Positions 1-8,236 of a stretch of 32,514 bases of DNA are shown one piece after another (within the stretch, counting starts at the first letter, position 1; every line of letters begins with the position of its first letter). This DNA is from an uncultured Hyphomicrobiaceae bacterium (GTDB lineage Bacteria > Pseudomonadota > Alphaproteobacteria > Rhizobiales > CALHAX01), in NCBI GenBank assembly GCA_937931785.1, contig CALHAX010000085.1, positions 1 to 32,514 of the forward strand, given 5' to 3'. A program made the position numbers and the translations under genes. The notes under the pieces are model-generated. The model was not told the DNA's origin. It worked only from the letters and a program-made list of their open reading frames with translations, and did no database searches.

Positions 1-2
1 TG

Positions 3-1304
3 CAGCAAATCTATGGTGTGAACAACGCGACTCGTGCGGGCGACACCGTCTATGGCTTCAATTCAAACGCAGGCGGCGCCTACAGCCTGACCGGAGCGGG
101 CACAGACGCGGTGGCATTCAGCATATGGGATGGCAACGGAAACGATACGCTCGATTTCTCTGGTTACAACATGAACCAGATCATCAATCTGCGTGAAGGC
201 GTGTTTTCCAACACAGGCGGGCACACGTCCAACATCTCCATCGCTTATGGTGCGGTCATTGAGAACGCAATCGGTGGCTCGGGAGCAGATCAAATCATCG
301 GAAACGATGTTGCCAACACACTCGATGGCGGCGCCGGTATCGATGGCATGATTGGCCTGGGTGGGGATGATATCTACATCTTCGACACACTCGGCGACCA
401 GGCCATGGAGCAGGTGAATGGCGGTACGGACACGATCCAGTCCAGCGTCAGTGTTGTGATCTCCGCCAATATTGAAAACCTGACCCTCACGGGAGCTGGC
501 AACATCGACGGACTCGGGAACGGTTTGGCAAACACGATCAGAGGCAACGCGGGGAATAATGGCATCGCCGGCGGCAACGGTGGGGATCTGCTTATCGGTG
601 GTGCAGGCAATGACTCGTTGGACGGACAAAATGGTTCCGATGTCATGCGTGGCGGAACCGGAATTGATGGCTATCACGTTGATCGCGCGGGCGATGTCGT
701 CGAGGAAGATTTCAATGGTGGGGAATTTGATATTCTCCGCACAGCAGTGACCTACACGCTGCCAGACAATGTTGAAATCATGATTCTGAAAGGTGGGGTC
801 GGAAATGCAATAGATGCGATCGGAAATGATGGCGCGACCGACAACATCAAGAACTTGATGCTTGGTAACGATGCGAGCAATACCATTACAACATTCGGTG
901 GTGCAGACGTCATTCTTGGGCGCGGCGGCGATGACACGATTTCGGCTGGTGCTGGAACGGATAATATCGCTGGCGGTGCCGGGGCTGATATCCTGACAGG
1001 CGGTACCGGAAACGACTACTTCAACTTCACGAATATTGGCGATGCCGGAGACACCATCACCGACTTCACAATCGCCGATGCGGATGTGCTCGACCTGCGG
1101 GCCATGTTCGACACGTTCGCCGGTGGAAACGCACTTGATACGGCGACAGCACAAACCGGCGGTTATCTGAATCTGGTCGACAACGGCAACAGCATATCGG
1201 TGCAGGTCGATGCCGACGGTGGCGCAAACAATTACATTCTATTGGCGACACTTCAGAATGTGACAGCTGATGTGACGGTCGTAGACGATTTCATATTGGT
1301 TTGA
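3..1304 (+). CDS. Serralysin-type metalloprotease, C-terminal part (5' truncated by window)
   Basis: This is the C-terminal part of a secreted, calcium-dependent protease of the serralysin (M10B) family. The reading frame is open from base 3. Its first residues (QQIYG, then TRAGDTVYGFNSNAG) match the junction that follows the catalytic domain in serralysins, so the GTG at 18 is not the true start. The zinc motif HExxHxxGxxH lies upstream, outside the window. The block with VWDGNGNDTLDFSG-like sequence and INLREG is the typical serralysin C-terminal domain. It is followed by several glycine/aspartate nonapeptides (for example GGAGNDSLDG, GGTGNDYF) that bind calcium in a beta-roll. The end, with GDTITDF and a hydrophobic last few residues (VDDFILV), looks like a type I secretion signal. 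No transporter genes are visible nearby. Family assignment is confident; activity cannot be judged without the N-terminus. Confidence 0.85.
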   Translation, partial: QQIYGVNNATRAGDTVYGFNSNAGGAYSLTGAGTDAVAFSIWDGNGNDTLDFSGYNMNQIINLREGVFSNTGGHTSNISIAYGAVIENAIGGSGADQIIGNDVANTLDGGAGIDGMIGLGGDDIYIFDTLGDQAMEQVNGGTDTIQSSVSVVISANIENLTLTGAGNIDGLGNGLANTIRGNAGNNGIAGGNGGDLLIGGAGNDSLDGQNGSDVMRGGTGIDGYHVDRAGDVVEEDFNGGEFDILRTAVTYTLPDNVEIMILKGGVGNAIDAIGNDGATDNIKNLMLGNDASNTITTFGGADVILGRGGDDTISAGAGTDNIAGGAGADILTGGTGNDYFNFTNIGDAGDTITDFTIADADVLDLRAMFDTFAGGNALDTATAQTGGYLNLVDNGNSISVQVDADGGANNYILLATLQNVTADVTVVDDFILV

Positions 1305-1321
1305 GACAGTCTGATCTTTCT

Positions 1322-1349
1322 GCCCGATGCCTCTTCGCGGGCGTCGGGC
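1322..1349 (+). terminator. Stem-loop after the serralysin gene
   Basis: A 10-bp stem (1322-1331 with 1340-1349, one G-T pair) closes an 8-nt loop, 18 bases after the protease stop codon. The position suits a transcription terminator, but the sequence after it (TCAAGCAAAATATTTCC) has no clean T run, so termination is inferred mainly from position. Confidence 0.45.
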
Positions 1350-1383
1350 TCAAGCAAAATATTTCCAATCCTCACCTCGGAAC

Positions 1384-1539
1384 GAAAAAGCCGGGCCCGT
1401 CTTGCAACGAACCCGGCTTAGTGAAGTTCAGGACATTCGCTGGGGGGCAAAGAATGTCCTTCGGAAACCCGTCGGCTTGAACAAGCAGTGACGTGTTTAC
1501 GAGACGAAGGCGTCAAAGGGAGGGTGTCTGCCTTCTCAT
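1384..1539 (-). ncRNA. Candidate small RNA with C-rich loop (AbcR/ar15-like), downstream of lsrB
   Basis: The minus strand carries a perfect 9-bp hairpin (1452-1460 with 1430-1438). Its 13-nt loop exposes six consecutive C (1442-1447). About ten bases later comes a second hairpin followed by TTTTT (1388-1419). Another C-rich stretch, CCCTCCCTTTG, lies upstream at 1513-1523. Exposed C-rich, anti-Shine-Dalgarno segments before a terminator are the layout of the rhizobial AbcR (ar15) RNAs, which LsrB/VtlR-type regulators control. A LysR-type palindrome sits upstream, and a TTGATA at 1569-1574 could be a -35 element, although the matching -10 is poor. The 5' end given is inferred from that promoter. 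It could instead be the 3' untranslated tail of the trxB-lsrB transcript. The sequence pattern is seen directly; the AbcR identity is inference. Confidence 0.45.
1388..1419 (-). terminator. Intrinsic terminator (minus strand)
   Basis: The arms AAGCCGGG (1388-1395) and CCCGGCTT (1412-1419) pair perfectly. On the minus strand the hairpin is followed by TTTTTCG. It would end transcription of the candidate small RNA and of any read-through from lsrB. There is no T run on the plus side, so it appears one-directional. Confidence 0.7.
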
Positions 1540-1594
1540 GCAATAAAGATGAGGGGTCTACGTTGCATTATCAACAGGTGTGGAGGCATAGCTC

Positions 1595-1613
1595 CCATGC
1601 ACCTGGTGCATGG
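1595..1613. promoter_or_regulatory. LysR-type operator: 19-bp perfect palindrome with T-N11-A
   Basis: CCATGCACC-T-GGTGCATGG is a perfect inverted repeat of two 9-base arms around one base. It contains the T-N11-A core typical of LysR-type binding sites (T1598, A1610). It lies between the lsrB stop codon and the candidate small RNA. Its centre (1604) is about 65 bases upstream of the inferred RNA start near 1540, the usual activating position for this regulator family. That LsrB itself binds here is inference. Confidence 0.5.
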
Positions 1614-1643
1614 CTAAATTAAAAATACTTTTTCTGAATTCGA

Positions 1644-2537
1644 TCAAAACTTCCATTCTCGTGACTTGTCGACCAGAAAATCACGGAACACCGTCACACG
1701 TTTGGAGTTTCTCAGCTCCTCTGGATAGACGTAATACGCTTGAAATTCAGGGAGTTCCGCGTCTTCAAGTTCGACGTGAACAAGGTCTGCGGCGCGGTCC
1801 ATAAGGTAATCAGGAAGAACTGCAAGCCCCACACCCTCACGTGCTGCGCGCTTCAACCCGAAGACGCTGTTGATCCGAACAGTGGGGTCCCTTGGCTTCT
1901 CGCCGTGGCGCCCCGCAGTAGCGAGCCAGTTGAGATTGCGCAGATATGCGGGTGCCTCTCCGCCATAGGTCATGATCCGGTGCTCATCCAGATCTTGAAC
2001 GCGTTCCGGAGTGCCGAACTGCCGCAGATACTTTGGTGACGCAAAGATGTGCATGTGAACGGTGAAGAGTGGTCTGCGGATCAGATCATTCTGCGCTGGT
2101 TCACTCAGCCAGATGCCAACGTCGGCCTCACGCATCGAAAGGTCAAGTTCGTCGTCGTCGAGTACGAGTTCAAGTGAGATGTCGGGGAACATTTCTACGA
2201 ACTCGGTAAGCCGTTGAGGCAGCCACACCGATCCGATTCCCATCGTGGTATGAACGCGAAGCTCGCCAAACGGTTTGGACTTCGTATCCTGCAGCATCGT
2301 TTTCGTGGTCTGCAGTTTGGTGAAGACCTCGTGCGCCGTGCGGTAGAGCAGCTCACCTTGCTCTGTGAGTTTCAATCCGCGCGCGTGTCTATGAAACAGC
2401 GTAACCGCAAGTTCACGCTCCAGCGCACTGACCTGCCGGCTGACGGCCGACTGGCTCAGGTTCAGCGTTTCACCGGCGTGCGTAAAACTCCCCGCTTCGG
2501 CCGAGGCGTGGAAGATGCGGAGCTTGTCCCAATCCAT
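1644..2537 (-). CDS. lsrB: LysR-family regulator, LsrB/VtlR-like
   Basis: This is a 297-residue LysR-type DNA-binding regulator. The N-terminus (MDWDKLRIFH...AGSFTHAG...LSQSAVSRQVSALE) is a winged helix-turn-helix over about residues 1-60. The rest is the periplasmic-binding-protein-like effector domain. The opening, the HRHARGL...LTEQGELLYRTAH segment, ELDLSMREAD and LFTVHMHIFASP closely resemble LsrB of Sinorhizobium and VtlR of Brucella. Those regulators control envelope and stress functions and the AbcR small RNAs. The gene lies 69 bases downstream of trxB on the same strand, the conserved rhizobial order, so the two are probably co-transcribed. The protein contains no cysteine at all, which matters because rhizobial LsrB has been described as a cysteine-based redox regulator. 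Orthology is likely from motif recall and synteny, but was not tested by a tree. Confidence 0.85.
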   Translation of the reverse strand: MDWDKLRIFHASAEAGSFTHAGETLNLSQSAVSRQVSALERELAVTLFHRHARGLKLTEQGELLYRTAHEVFTKLQTTKTMLQDTKSKPFGELRVHTTMGIGSVWLPQRLTEFVEMFPDISLELVLDDDELDLSMREADVGIWLSEPAQNDLIRRPLFTVHMHIFASPKYLRQFGTPERVQDLDEHRIMTYGGEAPAYLRNLNWLATAGRHGEKPRDPTVRINSVFGLKRAAREGVGLAVLPDYLMDRAADLVHVELEDAELPEFQAYYVYPEELRNSKRVTVFRDFLVDKSREWKF

Positions 2538-2606
2538 GGTGCAAGACTTTCGAGTGTATGCGCGAAAACACGAGTGCTGTGGCGCTAGGGATGATAACCG
2601 TGCGGA

Positions 2607-3572
2607 TTACTCAGCCGCAACAGCGTGCACTTCATACTCTGCCAGAAACTTCTCTGCTTCCAATGCGGCCATGCATCCCATGCCGGCCGCTGTGACAGCC
2701 TGGCGATAGGTTTCGTCCGTTACGTCGCCAGCGGCATAGACACCGGGAATGCTTGTTGCCGTAGAATCAGGAGACGTGACGATATAACCGTTGTCACGCA
2801 TCACAAGCTTGTCCTTGAACAATTCCGTAGATGGCGCATGGCCAATCGCAATAAATATCCCGTCAACCGCGCGGTCTTCGTGTTTGCTGGTATCCCTGTT
2901 GTACAGCTTTGCAGACGTCACAGATTTGGGATTGTCGTCACCAAGGACTTCAGCAAGCTCCGTATTCCAGAGTATCTCGATCTTCGGGTGTTTCATCAAC
3001 CGATCTTGCAGGGTTTTCTCCGCGCGCAGACTATCGCGGCGATGCACAAGCGTGACGCGTGATGCAAAATTTGTCAGGAACAACGCTTCCTCGACTGCCG
3101 TATTGCCTCCGCCCACAACAATAACTTCCTTGTTGCGGTAGAAAAATCCGTCGCAGGTTGCGCATGCTGAAACGCCAAAACCTTGAAACGCCGTTTCACT
3201 ATCAAGGCCAAGCCACTTGGCCTGAGCGCCTGTCGCAATGACGAGAGCGTCGGCAGAATACGTATCTCCGCCATCTCCCGTCAGTTTGAACGGACGTGCC
3301 TCAAGATCGACCGACGTAATGTGATCATTGATAATGGTCGTGCCGACGTGTTCGGCCTGGGCTTTCATTTGCTCCATCAACCAGGGGCCCTGAATGACGT
3401 CGGCAAAGCCCGGATAGTTCTCGACCTCGGTTGTAATCGTCAATTGACCACCGGGCTGGATGCCCGCAACCATCACTGGTTCCAGCATCGCCCGTGCTGC
3501 ATATATGGCGGCGGTGTAGCCGGCTGGGCCGGAACCCAGGATCAGAAGTCGTGAATGTGTATGTTTTGCCAT
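2607..3572 (-). CDS. trxB: Thioredoxin reductase
   Basis: This NADPH-dependent flavoenzyme reduces thioredoxin in the cytoplasm. The 321 residues match the usual bacterial TrxB length. The FAD-binding motif GSGPAG is at about residues 13-18, the redox-active pair CATC at 137-140, and the NADPH-binding GGGNTAVE at 154-161. HRR of the NADP 2'-phosphate site follows, then the late GVYAAGDV FAD motif. The start is supported by GAAGGG about nine bases upstream. The gene follows the ELM1-family gene by 114 bases and precedes lsrB, all on the minus strand. A common transcript would tie thioredoxin recycling to the LsrB stress regulator, as in rhizobia. Confidence 0.97.
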   Translation of the reverse strand: MAKHTHSRLLILGSGPAGYTAAIYAARAMLEPVMVAGIQPGGQLTITTEVENYPGFADVIQGPWLMEQMKAQAEHVGTTIINDHITSVDLEARPFKLTGDGGDTYSADALVIATGAQAKWLGLDSETAFQGFGVSACATCDGFFYRNKEVIVVGGGNTAVEEALFLTNFASRVTLVHRRDSLRAEKTLQDRLMKHPKIEILWNTELAEVLGDDNPKSVTSAKLYNRDTSKHEDRAVDGIFIAIGHAPSTELFKDKLVMRDNGYIVTSPDSTATSIPGVYAAGDVTDETYRQAVTAAGMGCMAALEAEKFLAEYEVHAVAAE

Positions 3573-3686
3573 GGCGAATGCCCTTCGTGTCGGGAGCCTG
3601 CAGTCGGTGTTGAGCGAGCGTTAGAATGTTCCATGGGGCCGGTCAACGCGGTGGACTGTGTTGGTAGTGGACGGCGTGTGGGCACA

Positions 3687-4685
3687 TTACGCAACAGTGT
3701 CCAGATGTTTGGCCCAGCGTCGTTGGATTTCATCACCAATCACCTCTGTCGCGCTCAATGGCGCATATATCCAGCTGTCCAGCGTGCGGTATTGGTTTTG
3801 CAGCACGCGCGTTGCCCCATGTGCCTCAAGCGCCTGATGAAGACGATCGAACTTTTTCGAACCGCCGGACGGATGAAACACATGGACCGGGCGCCCGCTG
3901 ACACAGGTCTCACACACCATATTGGCAGAGTCCGAACTCACGACAAGATGATCGGCATGGGCAATGAAATCGTGCAGCGGGTTTTCGCCTGAACCGTCCC
4001 AGAACAATCCGGCGCGTCCCCGCATGAATTGTTCGAGTGCCGATACGAGGTCAGGCGGCGTGCGTCGTGATGGGGTGAGGTAAACGCTGCCGAAATGGCC
4101 CGCGAGCTGTGTGAGTGATGTCACAAGTCGCGTCTGATCGTCCTCGGTGAATGTGTGGGAGCGGCTGTTGCCTCCGACCAGTACCGAAAGTCGGGGACCC
4201 GGATGCTGCGTCATGAAGTCTGGAATTCGGGCGCGGAGTGCTGTGAGTTTATCCAGCGTCAACCGGTGTGGCGTGGTGAGGGTCACGAAAACATTGTCGC
4301 CGCGCCGTCGGTCGTGCTGCGGAACCCAGATCAGGTCAGCCGTGCGGGGGCCAGTACGGGGGTCCTGTAGAAAAACCGTGAAGGTTGTCCGCCCCGCGGC
4401 CCGTCTCAAGGCGCGCACATAAGGAACAGTCATTCGACCACCAGCAATAACCAGATCTGGCCATGGCGGCGCAAACGTTGTTCCCGGTTGGCCAAATCTT
4501 TCTGATGGCGCAACGATGCCACGCGGTGCGAACCAGCGCCATGGCACGTCAGGTGCAACGCGTTGCACGGTAATGTCGACATCAAGTTGATCTGCGACGG
4601 CAAGACACTGTGTCTCGACCCCGGCCTTGCCGTCGGAAATGATCCAGCATGTCCTGCTGGGCTTCGTGCCGGTATCTGCAAGCAA
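3687..4685 (-). CDS. ELM1-family (DUF1022) protein, copy A
   Basis: This 332-residue protein belongs to the family named after the plant mitochondrial fission protein ELM1 (PF06258), widespread in alphaproteobacteria and with no settled bacterial function. Its fold is thought to resemble GT-B glycosyltransferases. Characteristic pieces are [19 protein letters not shown] near the N-terminus, LVIAGGRM, the central [21 protein letters not shown], and the C-terminal [12 protein letters not shown]. No signal peptide or membrane segment is visible. The only start in this frame is TTG at 4685, with no strong ribosome binding site, so the start is uncertain. It lies upstream of trxB on the same strand. 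A second, divergent member of the family is found at 19102-20151. Confidence 0.85.
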   Translation of the reverse strand: MLADTGTKPSRTCWIISDGKAGVETQCLAVADQLDVDITVQRVAPDVPWRWFAPRGIVAPSERFGQPGTTFAPPWPDLVIAGGRMTVPYVRALRRAAGRTTFTVFLQDPRTGPRTADLIWVPQHDRRRGDNVFVTLTTPHRLTLDKLTALRARIPDFMTQHPGPRLSVLVGGNSRSHTFTEDDQTRLVTSLTQLAGHFGSVYLTPSRRTPPDLVSALEQFMRGRAGLFWDGSGENPLHDFIAHADHLVVSSDSANMVCETCVSGRPVHVFHPSGGSKKFDRLHQALEAHGATRVLQNQYRTLDSWIYAPLSATEVIGDEIQRRWAKHLDTVA

Positions 4686-4786
4686 GGGAACAATCCATGG
4701 TGGGTGCGGCGTGCCGCAGTCACGAAGACTGTGTTTATGCCTCTGATACGGGCTAGGTCAAAGCCTGAGGTGCCAGAGGTCGGGCT

Positions 4787-5065
4787 CTATCGATTGCCCA
4801 TCATGTTTTTGATCAGGCTGACAACCACCAGGCCGATTCCGCCGCCCACACCACCACTGGCAAGACTTGCGATGATGGAACCGATGTCCAGACCGCCTGC
4901 TCCGGCTCCCATACCAAGTACGGCGCTCAAGATCTGGCCACCCAATCCTCCACCGACGATGCCGGCAAGCGAATTACCGATGGGGCCGAGGCTCTTGTCC
5001 TTCATGATGCCACCAGCGGCATTGCCACCGACGGCGCCAGCAATCAATTGTATTAAGAGTTCCAT
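4787..5065 (-). CDS. Small glycine-rich membrane protein
   Basis: The 92-residue product consists almost entirely of hydrophobic and glycine-rich stretches ([53 protein letters not shown]), suggesting two or three glycine-zipper membrane helices. Proteins of this type, starting MELLIQLI and ending IKNMMG, recur in rhizobia without a known role. GGAAGG lies about nine bases upstream of the ATG. It is separated from the downstream ELM1 gene by about 100 bases. Function unknown. Confidence 0.75.
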   Translation of the reverse strand: MELLIQLIAGAVGGNAAGGIMKDKSLGPIGNSLAGIVGGGLGGQILSAVLGMGAGAGGLDIGSIIASLASGGVGGGIGLVVVSLIKNMMGNR

Positions 5066-5320
5066 GAGGTCGTCCTTCCGTTGAAGGCTTCGAATCAGTG
5101 GTGATTCGGAGCATTTTCAGTCTAATCAATTTTTCTTGACAGTGCGAATACGGATTGAGCGGTGTTGGAGGTTTCGGCGCATGATGCGGAGGCATGTGCA
5201 AGCCGTGCCCGAATGGAAACACACGTCTGATCGTCCACAAGTGCCAAATCCGTGACACTCAACTGGCCTCGAATGTGCTATGCAGAGCTCAGGTTGCGTT
5301 CTCGTTCTGGAGTTTGGTTG

Positions 5321-5650
5321 ATGCCAACACGTCTGAAATTTGCTTTTGCCGTCCTGGCGCTATCGTCAATGGCATTTGCAGTGCCGCAAGTTGTGAGTCC
5401 GGCCAACGCTGGCGGCGCGTCAAGCACATCACCATTCTACAAGCCGACAAAACCGAAACCGCAAGTGCGCGGGGCGCGCAAACGTGTCGGAGGGTACTCC
5501 TACAATTACCAGGATTCGATCATCGACTTCCGGGATCGGTCGGTGTTTCTTGACCCTGCGATCGAAAAGCCCTCTCTCGGTCCGTTTGACGGCGATTTCT
5601 TTTTCGATTCTGGCGTCGAGCGGCACAACAATTCGCCTTATCTCTACTGA
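5321..5650 (+). CDS. Small secreted protein, unknown function
   Basis: The 109-residue product begins with a clear signal peptide (basic MPTRLK, hydrophobic core, likely cleavage after SPANA at residue 30). The mature part is rich in Lys, Arg, Pro and aromatic residues and contains YNYQDSIIDFRDRS and FDGDFFFD. The frame is open for 23 codons upstream, but the ATG at 5321 is chosen because it begins the signal peptide. No domain is recognised. About 255 bases of non-coding DNA precede it; a TTGACA there (5136-5141) lacks a matching -10. Confidence 0.6.
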   Translation: MPTRLKFAFAVLALSSMAFAVPQVVSPANAGGASSTSPFYKPTKPKPQVRGARKRVGGYSYNYQDSIIDFRDRSVFLDPAIEKPSLGPFDGDFFFDSGVERHNNSPYLY

Positions 5651-5781
5651 TCACCCAAGAAGATTGGGCAGACGCGCAACGGTATCTGAAAAATCGAATA
5701 GACCCGCTGAACGGGGCTAGGCATGGAGCCATTGGTTCGCCATTATGGCGTTAACCATGTATAGTTTTCAGAGGGTCTCCC

Positions 5782-6090
5782 ATGTACCGTATCCTGCCTG
5801 TTGTCGTGTTTTCGCTCGCCTTCGTCTTTTCCGTCAGCACTATGGACAGATCCGCAGAAGCCCATGGCGTCTGCAAGGTTCTCGGTTTTGAAGTGAACGA
5901 TTACGGCAAAGAAGGCCCGAAAGCAGACGCCAAGCGTCTTTTGGACGATCACATCGTGAAGTGGGCGAAAACCAACAAGATCAAGAGCTATCATCGCAGT
6001 GGCAAGAAAACGGTGTCGTGCCGGTTGTTTATCGATGTTGGTTTCTTTGACGAGTGGACATGCACGGCGAAGCAGAAGGTGTGCCACTGA
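5782..6090 (+). CDS. Small secreted four-cysteine protein
   Basis: The 102-residue product has a signal peptide (core VVVFSLAFVFSV, probable cleavage after AEA at residue 27). The short mature domain starts at HGVCK and has cysteines at 31, 80, 94 and 101, enough for two disulfides in the periplasm. The pattern C-(x)8-NDYGKEGP-KADAKRLLDDHI...C-LFIDV-FDE-TC matches small uncharacterised alphaproteobacterial secreted proteins I recall, with no known role. GAGGG lies just upstream of the start. The gene stops 56 bases before the glutathione transferase start. Confidence 0.7.
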   Translation: MYRILPVVVFSLAFVFSVSTMDRSAEAHGVCKVLGFEVNDYGKEGPKADAKRLLDDHIVKWAKTNKIKSYHRSGKKTVSCRLFIDVGFFDEWTCTAKQKVCH

Positions 6091-6146
6091 TCCCGGTTTC
6101 CGATCCGTATCGGCTCTCCCAATCTGCCACGCGAAAGGCACATCAA

Positions 6147-6749
6147 ATGATCCTGCGCTCCGCCGGACCTTCGCCGTTTGGCCGCAAAGTGAAAATTGTG
6201 GCCAAACTGACCGGGCATTACGAGGGCTTGAAGGTTGAAGCAACCGACCTCATGAACCCTGACGATAGTATCCGAACGCAGAACCCGTTGGGCAAGATCC
6301 CGGCACTCGTTCTGGACAACGGCATGGTGCTCTACGATAGCCGTGTGATTTGTGAATATCTTGACGCGCAGTCCCAGGGGGCAGGTGTCTTTCCCGATGG
6401 CGCAGCACGTTGGGAGGCGTTGCGCCAACAAGCACTCGGCGACGGTATCATGGACGCCGGAATCGTGCAGGTTTACGAGAAGCGCATGCGCCCGGAAGAC
6501 AAGCGGCACACGCCGTGGACGACCTATCAGCAAGAAAAGATTGATCGTGCACTTGCCGCTCTTGAAGCGTCCCCACCTGCGAGTTCAGCGACACCCACGA
6601 TAGGTGAAATCGCAATAGCTTGCGCCCTTGGTTATCTGGATTTCCGTTTCGAGGGCGCGTGGCGAAAGGGCCACCCCGCTCTCGTTGCGTGGCTTGAGGC
6701 GTTTTCGGCCGCCGTGCCTGCATTCGATGAAACCGCGCCACAGGCTTGA
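6147..6749 (+). CDS. Glutathione S-transferase family protein
   Basis: This 200-residue soluble protein has a thioredoxin-like N-terminal domain. The opening RSAGPSPFGRKVKI contains the SPF/RKV signature, with the likely catalytic Ser at residue 9. NPLGKIPALVLDNG contains the cis-proline near residue 52, and YDSRVICEYLD is the glutathione-binding segment at about 63-73. The C-terminal part is the helical domain. The frame is open upstream into the preceding gene, but the ATG at 6147 has GAAAGG upstream and starts at the domain border. The substrate is not predictable. It leads a plus-strand run with the M20 peptidase and RNase T2. Confidence 0.88.
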   Translation: MILRSAGPSPFGRKVKIVAKLTGHYEGLKVEATDLMNPDDSIRTQNPLGKIPALVLDNGMVLYDSRVICEYLDAQSQGAGVFPDGAARWEALRQQALGDGIMDAGIVQVYEKRMRPEDKRHTPWTTYQQEKIDRALAALEASPPASSATPTIGEIAIACALGYLDFRFEGAWRKGHPALVAWLEAFSAAVPAFDETAPQA

Positions 6750-6831
6750 CGCAATCTCGGTTCCCGTAGATGCACGACGTGTGACGCAGTGCAGATGAAG
6801 CGCTGCAGAATTGCAGGGATCGGGAGACGTC

Positions 6832-8232
6832 ATGTCTGAAGAACTGGAGCGCGTGCTCGAACGACTGGATGCCACCAGCGACGCGGCGATTGATCGCCTG
6901 TTTGCATTCCTCAAGATTCCGAGCATTTCTACGGACCCGGCGTATGCAGCAGACTGCAAACGTGCTGCCGAGTGGGTCGCGGATGATCTGAACGACATGG
7001 GGTTCGATGCCCGTGTGCGATCGACAACCGGCCAGCCAATGGTTGTGTCGCATGATCCGGGAGTGTCGAGCGATAAGCGTCATGTTCTCTTTTATGGTCA
7101 TTACGATGTGCAGCCGTCCGATCCGCTGGACCTGTGGGAGACGCCGCCCTTCGAGCCGCGCATCGCAAGGGATCCCGTCCACGGCGATGTGATCGTTGCC
7201 CGGGGTGCTGCGGATGACAAAGGGCAGTTGATGACATTCCTCGAGGCGTGCCGTGCCTGGAAGGACGTGACAGGCCAGATGCCGGTGAACGTGACCGTGT
7301 TGCTGGAAGGTGAGGAGGAATCGGGGAGTCCGAGCCTTGAGCCGTTCCTTCACGCCAACAAGGATGAGCTGACAGCCGAACTGGCGCTCGTGTGCGACAC
7401 TGGGCAAGCGGACCGGGAAACGCCTGCGATTACAACCATGCTGCGTGGCATGGCAGATGTGGAGGTTATTGTAACCGGCCCGAACCGTGATCTTCATTCA
7501 GGCATGTTCGGTGGGCCGGCAACCAACCCGATCCGCGCGCTGACACGGGCTCTTGGGCAATTGCATGACTTGCAAGGTCGTGTTCAAGTGCCCGGATTTT
7601 ATGATGATGTCGCGGAGATCTCGGACGAGCAGCGCGCCCAGTGGGACAGCCTGGATTTCGACGACGCGGCTTTCCTCGCAGATATAGGGTTGACGCAGTC
7701 GGATGGCGAGACGGGACGTTCCGTGCTGGAGTTGATTTGGGCACGTCCAACCGCAGAACTGAACGGTATTGTTGGCGGTTACACGGGGCCGGGGACAAAA
7801 ACTGTAATCCCGTCCGAGGCATCGGCCAAATTGACATTTCGCCTTGTGCCTGACCAGAACCCGGAGAAAATTGTCGAAAGCTTCAAGGCGTGGTTTGAAG
7901 CAAAGCTGCCACCAGACTGCAAGGTGCGCTACAATAGTCGCGGCGGCAGTCCGGCAGTAGGTTTCGATCTGGGCGGTTCGGATATGAAGTTGGCACGCAC
8001 TGCGCTCGAGGCAGAGTGGGGCAAGCCCCCGGTCATGATGGGGTGCGGCGGATCAATTCCGATTGTGGAGGCCTTTAAGTCGACGCTCGGAATGGGGTCG
8101 CTCTTGATTGGCTTCGGTCTCGACGATGACCGCATTCATTCGCCGAATGAGAAATATAACGTATCCAGTTTCCGCAAGGGCGCGCGGAGTTGGGCGCGTA
8201 TTTTGGCGGAACTTGCGGTTAGAACGGATTAA
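6832..8232 (+). CDS. M20-family metallopeptidase (dipeptidase)
   Basis: This 466-residue zinc hydrolase resembles bacterial M20 dipeptidases and carnosinase-type enzymes. Metal and catalytic residues are visible: H90 in YGHYDVQP with D92, the bridging Asp in RGAADDKGQ (D128), the catalytic and metal Glu pair in EGEEESGS (about 162-163), CDTG (D189), and the late His in RIHSPNEKY. The central part (DLHSGMFGG) is the dimerisation or lid domain. The upstream TTG extension is rejected because GGGAG lies 4-9 bases before the ATG at 6832. It is cytoplasmic, with no signal peptide. It is followed after only four bases by the RNase T2 gene, so the two are translationally close. Substrate unknown. Confidence 0.93.
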   Translation: MSEELERVLERLDATSDAAIDRLFAFLKIPSISTDPAYAADCKRAAEWVADDLNDMGFDARVRSTTGQPMVVSHDPGVSSDKRHVLFYGHYDVQPSDPLDLWETPPFEPRIARDPVHGDVIVARGAADDKGQLMTFLEACRAWKDVTGQMPVNVTVLLEGEEESGSPSLEPFLHANKDELTAELALVCDTGQADRETPAITTMLRGMADVEVIVTGPNRDLHSGMFGGPATNPIRALTRALGQLHDLQGRVQVPGFYDDVAEISDEQRAQWDSLDFDDAAFLADIGLTQSDGETGRSVLELIWARPTAELNGIVGGYTGPGTKTVIPSEASAKLTFRLVPDQNPEKIVESFKAWFEAKLPPDCKVRYNSRGGSPAVGFDLGGSDMKLARTALEAEWGKPPVMMGCGGSIPIVEAFKSTLGMGSLLIGFGLDDDRIHSPNEKYNVSSFRKGARSWARILAELAVRTD

Positions 8233-8236
8233 AATC

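Noticed and set aside
63-1154. Long open frame of 363 codons antisense to the serralysin gene
   Set aside because: The plus strand encodes clear RTX repeats and serralysin landmarks; the antisense frame is a by-product of the repetitive glycine/aspartate codons and matches no family.
5136-5141. TTGACA as a -35 element for the secreted protein at 5321
   Set aside because: No acceptable -10 hexamer lies 16-18 bases downstream (the bases there read GCGGTG-like).
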